Translations under genes and position numbers: made by a program
Part shown: piece after piece, positions 8,622 to 16,413 of the stretch
Position numbering within the stretch: the stretch's first letter is position 1
How the letters are laid out: every line of letters starts with the position of its first letter
The notes under the pieces: model-generated
The model's database searches: none
What the model was told of the DNA's origin: nothing
The model's input: the letters and a program-made list of their open reading frames with translations, nothing else
Assembly (NCBI GenBank): GCA_002338445.1
Contig: DDII01000003.1
Location: forward strand, 1 to 63,388
Reading direction: 5' to 3'
Origin: Cellvibrionales bacterium UBA1854
GTDB taxonomy: Bacteria > Pseudomonadota > Gammaproteobacteria > Pseudomonadales > Porticoccaceae
DNA length: 63,388 nucleotides

Positions 8622-10298
8622 CTATTGCGTTTTACTCCAAGTGTCTCTCAGCCCTATCGTACAGTTGAACACAAGGTCATCATCATTTTTTAGGCGATCG
8701 TCCAGACAAAAGTATCCTATTCTCTCAAATTGGTAATTTTCGCCCATTCGTGCTTTGGCTAACGCAGGCTCTGCTTTACATCCATTAATTACTTTTAGTG
8801 AGTTTAAATTAATAAACTTAGTAAAGCTTTCATCTCCTGACTCGGGTAATGGGTGAGAAAAAAGCCGATCATATTGATGCACGCAACAGTCGACCGAATA
8901 CTGCTCCGATACCCAGTGGATGACACCCCTAGGCTTAATGTCTTCTGGGGCACTCTTACCAACAGTGCCCGGCACTAGAGACGCTCGGACTTCAGTAACA
9001 ATGCCATTCACATCTTTGGTAACACTATCAGCTCTCACTATGTAAGCACCCCGAAGCCGCACATAATCTCCTAGGACTAATCGTTTGAATTTTTTTCGGG
9101 AAAGAGCTCGATTCTCACTGAAATCGTTGCGATCGATCCATATTGCGGCGGTGAAAGGCACTGTTCTATATCCCAGATCACTTCTATTTGGATGATATGG
9201 AATGGAAAGGTCTTCAACACAGTCTCCCGAATAATTCGTGATCAATAATTTCAGCGGTTCAAGTACGCACATTCCTCGCTTCGCATGCTTATTTAAATCA
9301 TCTCTAATAAAATGCTCAAACTGGGCGATATCGACAACGCCGTCAGTTTTCGCAACGGCTAAACTTTTACAAAAATTTTTGATAGCCCGAGCAGTTATAC
9401 CCCGCCGCCGCATACCCGACAGAGTGGGCATCCTCGGATCGTCCCATCCATCAACTATATTCTCATCTACAAGCTGCTTTAACTTTCTCTTACTCGTTAC
9501 CATGTAATTAATATTCAATCGGCCAAACTCAAACTGCTTAGGCGTAGCAGGCACAGGAAGATTTTCGATAAACCAATCATAGAGCGCTCTGTTATCTGCA
9601 AATTCAAGCGTGCAAATAGAATGGGTGATTCCCTCCAAAGCATCCTCTTGGCCATGAGCGAAATCATAGGAGGGATAGATGCTCCAAACTCTACCTGTGC
9701 GATGGTGTGGATATTTTTTAATTCTGTAAAGCACAGGGTCTCGGAGATTTATATTCGGAGACTGCATATCAATCCTGGCGCGTAATGTCATTTTCCCTTC
9801 TTCTACTTGGCCGTGACGCATTTGCTCAAGCAATTCAAGGCTTTCAGAAACAGGGCGATATCTAAATGGACTATCTCTTCCTCCCAACGTGAGTGTTCCT
9901 CGATATTCGCGGGTTTGAGATGATGTTAATTCACACACATAAGCCTTATCTTGCTTTATTAGGAATTGAGCCCACTCAAATAGTTGGTCAAAGTAATCGG
10001 ACGCATAGCGAACATTGCCAGACCAATCATATCCTAACCACCTCACATCCTCGATAATAGCATCAACATACTCTGGACTCTCCGTCTCTGGATTAGTATC
10101 GTCAAACCGTAGGTTACATCGCCCCCCATTGGCCACGGCAAGATCAAAATTTAGACAAATTGATTTTGCATGTCCGATGTGAAGATAGCCATTTGGCTCT
10201 GGGGGAAAGCGGGTTACGACTTCAACTACACGACCAGACGCTAGATCGGAGTCGATTATATTTTGAATAAAATTTACCGGTTTGTTGAGGTCAATCAT
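8622..10298 (-). CDS. glnS: Glutaminyl-tRNA synthetase
   Basis: Charges tRNA-Gln directly; presence of GlnRS is typical of gammaproteobacteria. Signatures are PEPNGYLHIGHAKSICLNF (HIGH region), FDDTNPETE and MVTSKRKLKQLV (KMSKS equivalent, VTSKR here), followed by the double beta-barrel anticodon-binding domain in the second half. Its 558 residues match the family. It lies between cysS and the divergent ppiB, as in Pseudomonas. Confidence 0.97.
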   Translation of the reverse strand: MIDLNKPVNFIQNIIDSDLASGRVVEVVTRFPPEPNGYLHIGHAKSICLNFDLAVANGGRCNLRFDDTNPETESPEYVDAIIEDVRWLGYDWSGNVRYASDYFDQLFEWAQFLIKQDKAYVCELTSSQTREYRGTLTLGGRDSPFRYRPVSESLELLEQMRHGQVEEGKMTLRARIDMQSPNINLRDPVLYRIKKYPHHRTGRVWSIYPSYDFAHGQEDALEGITHSICTLEFADNRALYDWFIENLPVPATPKQFEFGRLNINYMVTSKRKLKQLVDENIVDGWDDPRMPTLSGMRRRGITARAIKNFCKSLAVAKTDGVVDIAQFEHFIRDDLNKHAKRGMCVLEPLKLLITNYSGDCVEDLSIPYHPNRSDLGYRTVPFTAAIWIDRNDFSENRALSRKKFKRLVLGDYVRLRGAYIVRADSVTKDVNGIVTEVRASLVPGTVGKSAPEDIKPRGVIHWVSEQYSVDCCVHQYDRLFSHPLPESGDESFTKFINLNSLKVINGCKAEPALAKARMGENYQFERIGYFCLDDRLKNDDDLVFNCTIGLRDTWSKTQ

Positions 10299-10537
10299 AT
10301 GGGCGTTTTCGTTAAAATAGGTATAACATCATTATACCGCCAGGACCGTCATCATTACACTAAAACAAAACTTGCTTTCAGAAACCGTACATTTATCCTC
10401 CGAGTTATTTATGTCTTAGATTTATTCGCAGAAAATGTTCGGACAGAATATCCAAAAGGGTGTTAATTCTCCTCCTCAGCGCATAGAATGAGCCACCCTT
10501 AAAACGACAACGCATAAACGTAAGCGAAGGAACAAAT

Positions 10538-11047
10538 ATGATAGTGTTAACTACCACGATGGGTAAAATAGGTATAAAGCTGGATTTTGAAAATGCACCA
10601 ATTTCGTCTCAAAATTTTTTACAATATGCTCGAGAGGAATTCTATGTAGGTACAGTTTTTCACAGAGTGATTGATGACTTCATGATCCAAGGCGGCGGAT
10701 TAAATACCGATCTGATTGAGAAACCATCTAGAGACCCGATTATTAATGAGGCTGACAATGGGAGGTCGAACGCCATTGGAACCATCGCGATGGCAAGAAC
10801 TTCAGATCCTAACTCCGCCTCATCACAATTCTTCATAAACGTCGCAGACAATGATTTTTTGAATCATACTGATAAAACCCAACAGGGTTGGGGGTATGCT
10901 GTCTTCGCTGATGTAGTTGAGGGAATGGAAGTTGTAAACCATATTAAATCAGTGGCAACTGGCTCCGAAAGATATCATCGAGACGTTCCCTCTGAGTTAA
11001 TCGAAATCACTGAAATACATATAAGCAATGCGTATGATCAATATTAA
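10538..11047 (+). CDS. ppiB: Cyclophilin-type peptidyl-prolyl isomerase, cytoplasmic
   Basis: Catalyses cis-trans isomerisation of prolyl bonds. The 169 residues are one cyclophilin domain without signal peptide, with the core FHRVIDDFMIQGGG and the substrate-groove segment AMARTSDPNSASSQFFIN. The ATG follows GAAGGAAC. It is divergent from glnS, with a 239-bp spacer, and is followed after 23 bp by lpxH in the same direction. Confidence 0.95.
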   Translation: MIVLTTTMGKIGIKLDFENAPISSQNFLQYAREEFYVGTVFHRVIDDFMIQGGGLNTDLIEKPSRDPIINEADNGRSNAIGTIAMARTSDPNSASSQFFINVADNDFLNHTDKTQQGWGYAVFADVVEGMEVVNHIKSVATGSERYHRDVPSELIEITEIHISNAYDQY

Positions 11048-11070
11048 GGAGTTGTAAGGCTGAGATTTTT

Positions 11071-11787
11071 ATGAATATTCTATGCATCTCAGACATTCAT
11101 TTATCTGAATCGAGACCTGCAGTAACTGAACTTTTTTTCACATTTCTAAAGCGTGAAGCCAGGAGAGCTGACGCACTTTATATCTTAGGCGACCTTTTTG
11201 ATGCATGGATAGGTGACGATGATTGCTCACAGCTAGCTAACGATGTGAGAAGCAATCTATCCGCGCTTACAGATGCGGGCACAAAATTATTTTTGCAGCA
11301 CGGCAACCGTGATTTTTTAATTGGACAAAAATTTCTGTCATACATCAAAGCCTCTTTATTAGAAGATTATCATATATTAGAATATGGCAAGCTTAGGTTA
11401 CTTTTAACACATGGTGATTTACTTTGCACAGACGACGTGCATTACCAGAGGTTTCGTAAAAAAGTACGAAAGCCTTTTAATCGTTGGTGTCTTCTAAGAC
11501 TGCCTTTATTTTTACGGCAGCGCCTAGCTGATTCTTGGCGGAGCCAAAGTATGTATGCGAATGCAAAAAAGTCTGTAGATATCATGGATGTAAACTTAGG
11601 AGCTGTTGTATCCGTAATGGAAAACAGTGATGCTTCTATTCTTGTGCACGGACACACGCATATTCCAGGACGCCACAGGGTTGACGATTCTGGTAAAGAG
11701 CGTATTGTACTTGGGGAGTGGAATTCTTACGGATCGGTGCTATCTTTATGCGAGGCCTCATGGACGCTCTCTGAGATAACACTATAA
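11071..11787 (+). CDS. lpxH: UDP-2,3-diacylglucosamine pyrophosphatase
   Basis: Hydrolyses UDP-2,3-diacylglucosamine to lipid X in lipid A synthesis, at the cytoplasmic membrane face. Metallophosphoesterase motifs occur in order: SDIHLSES, GDLFDAWIGDD, HGNRDF, THGD and VHGHTHIPGRH. The 238 residues match LpxH. It follows ppiB, the arrangement known from Pseudomonas. Presence of LpxH implies a lipopolysaccharide-bearing outer membrane. Confidence 0.95.
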   Translation: MNILCISDIHLSESRPAVTELFFTFLKREARRADALYILGDLFDAWIGDDDCSQLANDVRSNLSALTDAGTKLFLQHGNRDFLIGQKFLSYIKASLLEDYHILEYGKLRLLLTHGDLLCTDDVHYQRFRKKVRKPFNRWCLLRLPLFLRQRLADSWRSQSMYANAKKSVDIMDVNLGAVVSVMENSDASILVHGHTHIPGRHRVDDSGKERIVLGEWNSYGSVLSLCEASWTLSEITL

Positions 11788-11793
11788 AAAGTT

Positions 11794-11822
11794 TGTTGAG
11801 ACTATCAGGGATGTTCTCAACA
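11794..11822 (+). terminator. Inverted repeat downstream of lpxH, possible terminator
   Basis: TGTTGAGA (11794-11801) and TCTCAACA (11815-11822) form a perfect 8-bp stem with a 13-nt loop, followed by TTTTC. It lies 7 bp after the lpxH stop and before the next gene. The stem is not very G+C-rich and the U tract is short, so termination is only plausible. Confidence 0.4.
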
Positions 11823-11857
11823 TTTTCAAATTAATTGCTTTTTGCGAGGTGTAACAA

Positions 11858-12523
11858 GTGGATATGGATGATCTTTCGAACAATGTAATTGCGGGTAGCG
11901 AGCTGGATGTCAGCGTACAAAAGGTACTGCGGAACACCTACATGTTGTTGGGAGCTACAATTGGGTTTAGCGCTGTTATGGCGGGCGCTTCAATCTTGCT
12001 CAGAGTTCCATACATGGGTTTATGGATGCTTCTTCCCTATTTCGGACTCTTGTGGATGGTTGAGAAAAACAAAAACAACAGTAGCGGGATAGCGTGGTGC
12101 TTTGCTCTTACAGGCTTTCTGGGCGTCACACTGGGACCAATTCTATCTGCAGTGCTTGCTCTCAGAGGCGCTGAACCGATCATGCTTGCTCTTGGATCAA
12201 CAGCACTCACCTTCTTCGCTGCGTCTGCTTACGTGCTCCAAACCAGAAAAAACCTGAGTGCCATGGGAGGGTTTCTCTTCATAGGCTTAATGGTCGCTTT
12301 TGTTGGCGGGATAGCCAATATTTTTCTTCAGATCCCTGCGCTGGCCCTGACTGTGAGCTGTATGTTTGCTATTCTTTGCACCGGCTTAATTATGTGGCAG
12401 ACGAGTATGATCATTCACGGTGGTGAGCGGAATTACATCTCTGCTACGGTCACGCTTTTTGTAATGTTGTACAATCTCTTCACAGTCTTTTTAACGTTTT
12501 TTGGGATGGGAAATGATGAGTAG
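11858..12523 (+). CDS. Bax inhibitor-1/YccA family membrane protein
   Basis: An integral membrane protein of 221 residues with about seven hydrophobic helices, beginning at TYMLLGATIGFSAVMAGASI. The family's last loop and helix are recognisable in MIIHGGERNYISATVTLFVM. E. coli YccA interacts with and modulates the FtsH protease, and other members conduct calcium; neither role can be proven here. The start is GTG at 11858, eight nucleotides after GAGG; an in-frame ATG at 11864 is the alternative. The next gene is tusE, and in Pseudomonas yccA also precedes the tus genes. Confidence 0.88.
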   Translation: MDMDDLSNNVIAGSELDVSVQKVLRNTYMLLGATIGFSAVMAGASILLRVPYMGLWMLLPYFGLLWMVEKNKNNSSGIAWCFALTGFLGVTLGPILSAVLALRGAEPIMLALGSTALTFFAASAYVLQTRKNLSAMGGFLFIGLMVAFVGGIANIFLQIPALALTVSCMFAILCTGLIMWQTSMIIHGGERNYISATVTLFVMLYNLFTVFLTFFGMGNDE

Positions 12524-12602
12524 GCGGGTCCGACGTAGGGGCTGACTCAATCAGACAGCCAACTTTCAGTTTAATGAACAGGCGTGGATTGGCGGTGAGG
12601 GT

Positions 12603-12917
12603 ATGGACGTAGATTTTGTACCCTCCCCGACTTATGACATTTCTTTGCCTCACTGGGACGTAAAAGTCGCCGTAAACTTAGCGAACAAATATGGTATTAC
12701 TCTTACAATGTCGCACTTTGAAATATTAGACTTAGCGAGAAGCTTTTTCTTCGAATATGGATTTTCGCCCTCCTCGAGACCGCTAGCAAAATATATCTCA
12801 TGTAAAAAGGGGCTTGAGAAAAGCCGGAGTATATACCTTCTGAGTCTTTTCCCTCAGAAACCAGCCCTACTTATTGCTGAGATTGCTGGATTGCCAAAAC
12901 CAAAAAATTGTTTGTAG
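12603..12917 (+). CDS. tusE: TusE/DsrC-family sulfur-relay protein
   Basis: In E. coli, TusE accepts persulfide sulfur from TusBCD and passes it to MnmA for 2-thiolation of tRNA wobble uridine. The 104-residue protein has the family's compact fold with penultimate Cys in PKPKNCL, the sulfur carrier, and the conserved HFEILDLARSFFFEYGFSP segment. Only the C-terminal Cys of the DsrC arm is present, which fits TusE and not sulfite-reducing DsrC. TusB, C and D are absent from the window, although they normally sit between yccA and tusE. Confidence 0.88.
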   Translation: MDVDFVPSPTYDISLPHWDVKVAVNLANKYGITLTMSHFEILDLARSFFFEYGFSPSSRPLAKYISCKKGLEKSRSIYLLSLFPQKPALLIAEIAGLPKPKNCL

Positions 12918-12926
12918 CAGCACAAT

Positions 12927-13286
12927 ATGGATGAAAACGACCCAACCTTGTTGCACTTGCAGAAGTGTAGCACAAAATACAACATGGCAGAGCGACTTAA
13001 AGTCAAAACCATTTATAGTCTTCTATCGAATTTGAGGGGTTGGGAAGTTATTGATGAGGATAATTTAACCAAGCTCCGATGCACCTTTTTATGTCGCACT
13101 TTTTCTGGGAGTATGTCGTTTGCCAACGACATCGCTAAAATATCAGAAGAGCAGAACCATCACCCAAAAATGATAGTCGAATATAAAAAAGTCACTGTAA
13201 TATGGTGGACCCATGAGCTCGCCGGCCTCCACCACAACGATTTCATTATGGCGGCAAAATGCTCCCGCATCGCATCAAGACTCTAG
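12927..13286 (+). CDS. phhB: Pterin-4a-carbinolamine dehydratase
   Basis: Dehydrates 4a-hydroxytetrahydrobiopterin during aromatic amino acid hydroxylation. The family signature is intact: EEQNHHPKMIVEYKK followed by WWTHELAGLHHNDFIMA, with the paired histidines, the later His and the Asp. The 119 residues match the family. No phenylalanine hydroxylase (phhA) is present in this window. It lies nine bases after tusE, so the two may be cotranscribed. Its stop codon shares a CTAG tetranucleotide with the convergent next gene. Confidence 0.9.
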   Translation: MDENDPTLLHLQKCSTKYNMAERLKVKTIYSLLSNLRGWEVIDEDNLTKLRCTFLCRTFSGSMSFANDIAKISEEQNHHPKMIVEYKKVTVIWWTHELAGLHHNDFIMAAKCSRIASRL

Positions 13287-13738
13287 CGCACGATAATAGT
13301 TATCGGCTCAGAAATTAAAGGTGGAATGTGGGGCAGGTGATACTGGTTGCCAAGTAAAAGCTGTAGCGTGTGTTTTCCGGGAGGGAGCGTAAGCTGGGCT
13401 TCTGTTTGTCCTCCACCGAAGTGAAGTATCTCCGCACTGGCAGGAATTGGTTTTAAAAGATCTGGCAAGTTTCTTTGATTTATCAATAAGTGATGATGTC
13501 CCGTCTCGGCTATCGCAACCCCAGCAGGAGCCACACCCATTCCGCGCAAACCAAATTGGACAATGATTGGTTCATCATTTTTAAATACTTCACCATCCTT
13601 TGGTTGTATAAAATATAGCTTTGCATCTTCTGGCGAGATACGGTTGATGATCAGCAAATCGTCATCACCCATGGCCCCTTCCCACAATGAGCCACATGTT
13701 ATTGCAGCCAAAAGCAAAATGATGTAGTGAGCTTTCAA
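13283..13738 (-). CDS. Secreted DUF4399-type protein
   Basis: Function unknown. From the TTG at 13738, preceded by AGGAAAAAAGG at good spacing, the product starts with a signal peptide (LKAHYIILLLAAITCGSLW) with likely cleavage after GAMG, giving a periplasmic protein of about 125 residues. The remainder, with FIQPKDGEVFKNDEPIIVQF, ETGHHHLLIN and LPPGKHTLQLLLGNQYHLPH, matches the beta-rich, histidine-containing DUF4399 pattern. The frame is open to 13789, but that N terminus would bury the signal peptide. Possible metal binding is inferred from the histidines. Confidence 0.75.
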   Translation of the reverse strand: MKAHYIILLLAAITCGSLWEGAMGDDDLLIINRISPEDAKLYFIQPKDGEVFKNDEPIIVQFGLRGMGVAPAGVAIAETGHHHLLINQRNLPDLLKPIPASAEILHFGGGQTEAQLTLPPGKHTLQLLLGNQYHLPHIPPLISEPITIIVR

Positions 13739-13876
13739 ATTTATACCTTTTTTCCTAATAATCGATGGCAAGGTTACCAAAAATACCAATTAAACCCCAC
13801 ATTAAATACAAAAAAATTAAACATTAACACCGTTTGAAACTTGAAAAAGAATCCTGTGTAAAGTGATAATAAAAGG

Positions 13877-14971
13877 GTGAATGAGCATTACTATAACATT
13901 GATGATTACAAAGACCAATTTGCGTGCAAGTCTGGCGACTTCAAAAACTCTCTCAAACACTACTACACCAGGCCCATAGAGGAATTCCCTTCCTCTGTAA
14001 AACATTACCGAATGCGCGCAGAGTTCAGAATCTGTCATAATAAAGATTCGGCTTATTACGCAATGACAGAGGAAAAAACCCGTCGTCTTTATCGCGTAGA
14101 CCAATTTTTGATCGGCAGCAAGAAGATCAACCAATTGATGCCCGAGCTGTTGCACTACATAAATGAATGCTTGGTCCTAAGACAGAAACTATTTTCTGTA
14201 GAGTTTCTTACCTCTACTCATGGAGAAGCTCTGATCACGCTAATCTATCACAAACATCTTGACCCGATCTGGTCGGCCAAGGCGACTAGCATGCAAAATC
14301 ATTTGAGAGCCTATATTATCGGACGAAGCCGAGGCCAAAAACTAGTTTTAACGCAAGATTATGTATCTGAGAGCTTTTTTGTTAATAATCGTGTTTTGAC
14401 TTACCGACACACAGAATCCTGTTTTACTCAACCAAATGCCGAGATCAATCAGAAATTATTACATTGGGTGGACAAATCCTGTGCTGAAGCCCCTTGGGAC
14501 TTGGTTGAGCTCTATTGCGGAAACTGTAATTTCACGGTGGCGCTGGCTCCAAAATTTCAAAAAGTCTTTGCAACAGAGGTTTCCAAACTAGCCGTAAAAA
14601 GCGCAAAAACAAATTTGGTAGCAAATAACATCAAGAATGTCACGATAGTTAGAATGTCGAGCGAGCAGTTTTCACAGGCTTTTAATAGGAAGCGAAATTT
14701 TAGGAGATTATCAGGGATAGAGCTAGAAAGGTTTATGTTTAATACCATTCTTGTAGACCCCCCACGAAGTGGTCTTGACGAACCTACCTTGAGACTTACT
14801 TCGCAGTTTGACCGAGTAATATATATATCATGTAATACGGTCACGTTAATTAGTAACATAGAAATTCTCCACCAAACCCACGAAGTGGAGTGTGCTGCAG
14901 TATTTGATCAATTTCCTTGGACCAAGCACTTGGAAGTGGGCGTGATTTTACGAAAACGTCGGTACAAGTAA
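13877..14971 (+). CDS. trmA: tRNA (uracil-54-C5)-methyltransferase
   Basis: Makes ribothymidine at position 54 of tRNAs using S-adenosylmethionine. SAM-binding motif I is LVELYCGNCNFTVALA. The motif DPPRSGLD and the nucleophile segment YISCN with the catalytic Cys are present, and the C-terminal catalytic base lies in the terminal region. No 4Fe-4S cysteines of the RlmD/RumA type are seen near the N terminus, favouring TrmA. At 364 residues it equals E. coli TrmA (366). The start is GTG at 13877. Confidence 0.94.
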   Translation: MNEHYYNIDDYKDQFACKSGDFKNSLKHYYTRPIEEFPSSVKHYRMRAEFRICHNKDSAYYAMTEEKTRRLYRVDQFLIGSKKINQLMPELLHYINECLVLRQKLFSVEFLTSTHGEALITLIYHKHLDPIWSAKATSMQNHLRAYIIGRSRGQKLVLTQDYVSESFFVNNRVLTYRHTESCFTQPNAEINQKLLHWVDKSCAEAPWDLVELYCGNCNFTVALAPKFQKVFATEVSKLAVKSAKTNLVANNIKNVTIVRMSSEQFSQAFNRKRNFRRLSGIELERFMFNTILVDPPRSGLDEPTLRLTSQFDRVIYISCNTVTLISNIEILHQTHEVECAAVFDQFPWTKHLEVGVILRKRRYK

Positions 14972-15023
14972 TGTCGGCGAAGACTACCGCCAGTGTGCAT
15001 GATTTTACTAACTTGAGTTTTTC

Positions 15024-16337
15024 TTAACTATCAAAGTGTGATTCTTGATCTGGAATCATTGGTTGAGGAATCTCTTTCTTTGCTTTCGCACCAAGCACCT
15101 TGAGTTCCTCAGTTCGCTGAATCAAATTACCACGACCTAAAAGCAGACGCTTTTGGGCCTTAGAGAGTGATTCCGTGCCCCTAGCAAGATGTTTCGATAC
15201 TTCATCAAGCGACTCAACATATAGCGCGAATTGATCATATAACTTTCCAGCCCGCTCAGCAATGACAAGCGCATTCTGATTTTGATCAGCATACCGCCAG
15301 ATGTTTTTGATAGTACGTAATGTTGCCATTAGAGTAGTAGGACTTACTAAAATAATGCCACGATCATAGGCATCTGTCATTAATTCTGGTCCTTGGTCGA
15401 GCGCCAGTAAAAATGCTCCCTCAATCGGTACGAAAATAAGAACAAAATCTAAGCTATTGACGCCATCTAAGGTTTCATATTTTTTTTCACTCAAAACCCG
15501 GATATGAGCCTTCATCGATGCAAGATGTTTCTTCAAAAATATCGATTTTTGATGATTACTTTCGCTGTTATGGTATGCCTCGTAAGCAACTAAGCTTATC
15601 TTAGAGTCGATTATTATGTCTCGTCCCTCTGGTAAATGAATAATAACATCGGGGGCTCTTCGACGGCCTTCCTCATCCGTTTTGTTCGCCTGAGTTGTAT
15701 ATTCACGCCCTTTAGTTAAACCGGAGTCCTCTAAAAGTTTTTCAAGAATGAACTCACCCCAATTTCCTTGGACTTTGTTATCGCCGCGGAGCGCACTGGC
15801 CAGTGTAAGCGCGTCTGACGAAACTTGCTGAGTCTGTTTTTGTAACTCACTTATTTTACCCACGAGAATATTTCGATCAGCCGACTCCTTGTCGTATGAG
15901 GACTCCACTTGTTTTCGGAAATCTCCAATATCTCGCCTAAGCGGTGTCAGCGTGTCCTCTATTGTAGATTTACTCTTTATCACAAATTCTTTTTGTTTTT
16001 CATCAAAGATTCGATTAGCTAAATTCTCAAACTCAGCAGCAATTTGATTTCTATTTGTTGTCAAAAAAGCAATTTGTGCCTTGTGATTTTCGTCATTAGT
16101 GGCAGATTTTTGCGCCAAAGCCGCACATCTCTCTGTTAACGTTTCTTTTTCAGAATTAACTTTTTCCAGTAAAGCAGTAGTCTTAGCTTCCACCTCTCGT
16201 GATACAAGAATTTGTCCCTCCAGACGAGCAACACGTGATCTCATTATCACTGCAACTGTCACTCCTCCAATAATGAGACTGATCAACATTACTAAAAAAA
16301 ATTGCGGGAAATAAGAAACTTGTATAGCAGATTCCAT
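15024..16337 (-). CDS. rmuC: RmuC-family DNA recombination protein
   Basis: RmuC limits inversion and recombination between short repeats and resembles structural-maintenance proteins fused to a nuclease-like domain. An N-terminal transmembrane helix (about residues 12-32, FFLVMLISLIIGGVTVAVIM) is followed by a long coiled coil (about 35-180) and the RmuC domain, including NWGEFILEKLLEDSGL, DVIIHLPEGRDIIIDSKISL and FVPIEGAFLLAL. It is transcribed head-to-head with the AddB-like nuclease gene, 76 bp apart, making a small recombination cluster. It is convergent with trmA. Confidence 0.94.
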   Translation of the reverse strand: MESAIQVSYFPQFFLVMLISLIIGGVTVAVIMRSRVARLEGQILVSREVEAKTTALLEKVNSEKETLTERCAALAQKSATNDENHKAQIAFLTTNRNQIAAEFENLANRIFDEKQKEFVIKSKSTIEDTLTPLRRDIGDFRKQVESSYDKESADRNILVGKISELQKQTQQVSSDALTLASALRGDNKVQGNWGEFILEKLLEDSGLTKGREYTTQANKTDEEGRRRAPDVIIHLPEGRDIIIDSKISLVAYEAYHNSESNHQKSIFLKKHLASMKAHIRVLSEKKYETLDGVNSLDFVLIFVPIEGAFLLALDQGPELMTDAYDRGIILVSPTTLMATLRTIKNIWRYADQNQNALVIAERAGKLYDQFALYVESLDEVSKHLARGTESLSKAQKRLLLGRGNLIQRTEELKVLGAKAKKEIPQPMIPDQESHFDS

Positions 16338-16413
16338 AGATATATCTTAACCAGTAAGACCAAATAAATATTTATTCTTTACCAACTTCAAAACCTTTCA
16401 ACCGTGATTAATT

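Noticed and set aside
13817..14155. A minus-strand 112-codon frame opposite the start of trmA
   Set aside because: It is opposite a conserved methyltransferase and has no family-like motif or plausible ribosome-binding site.
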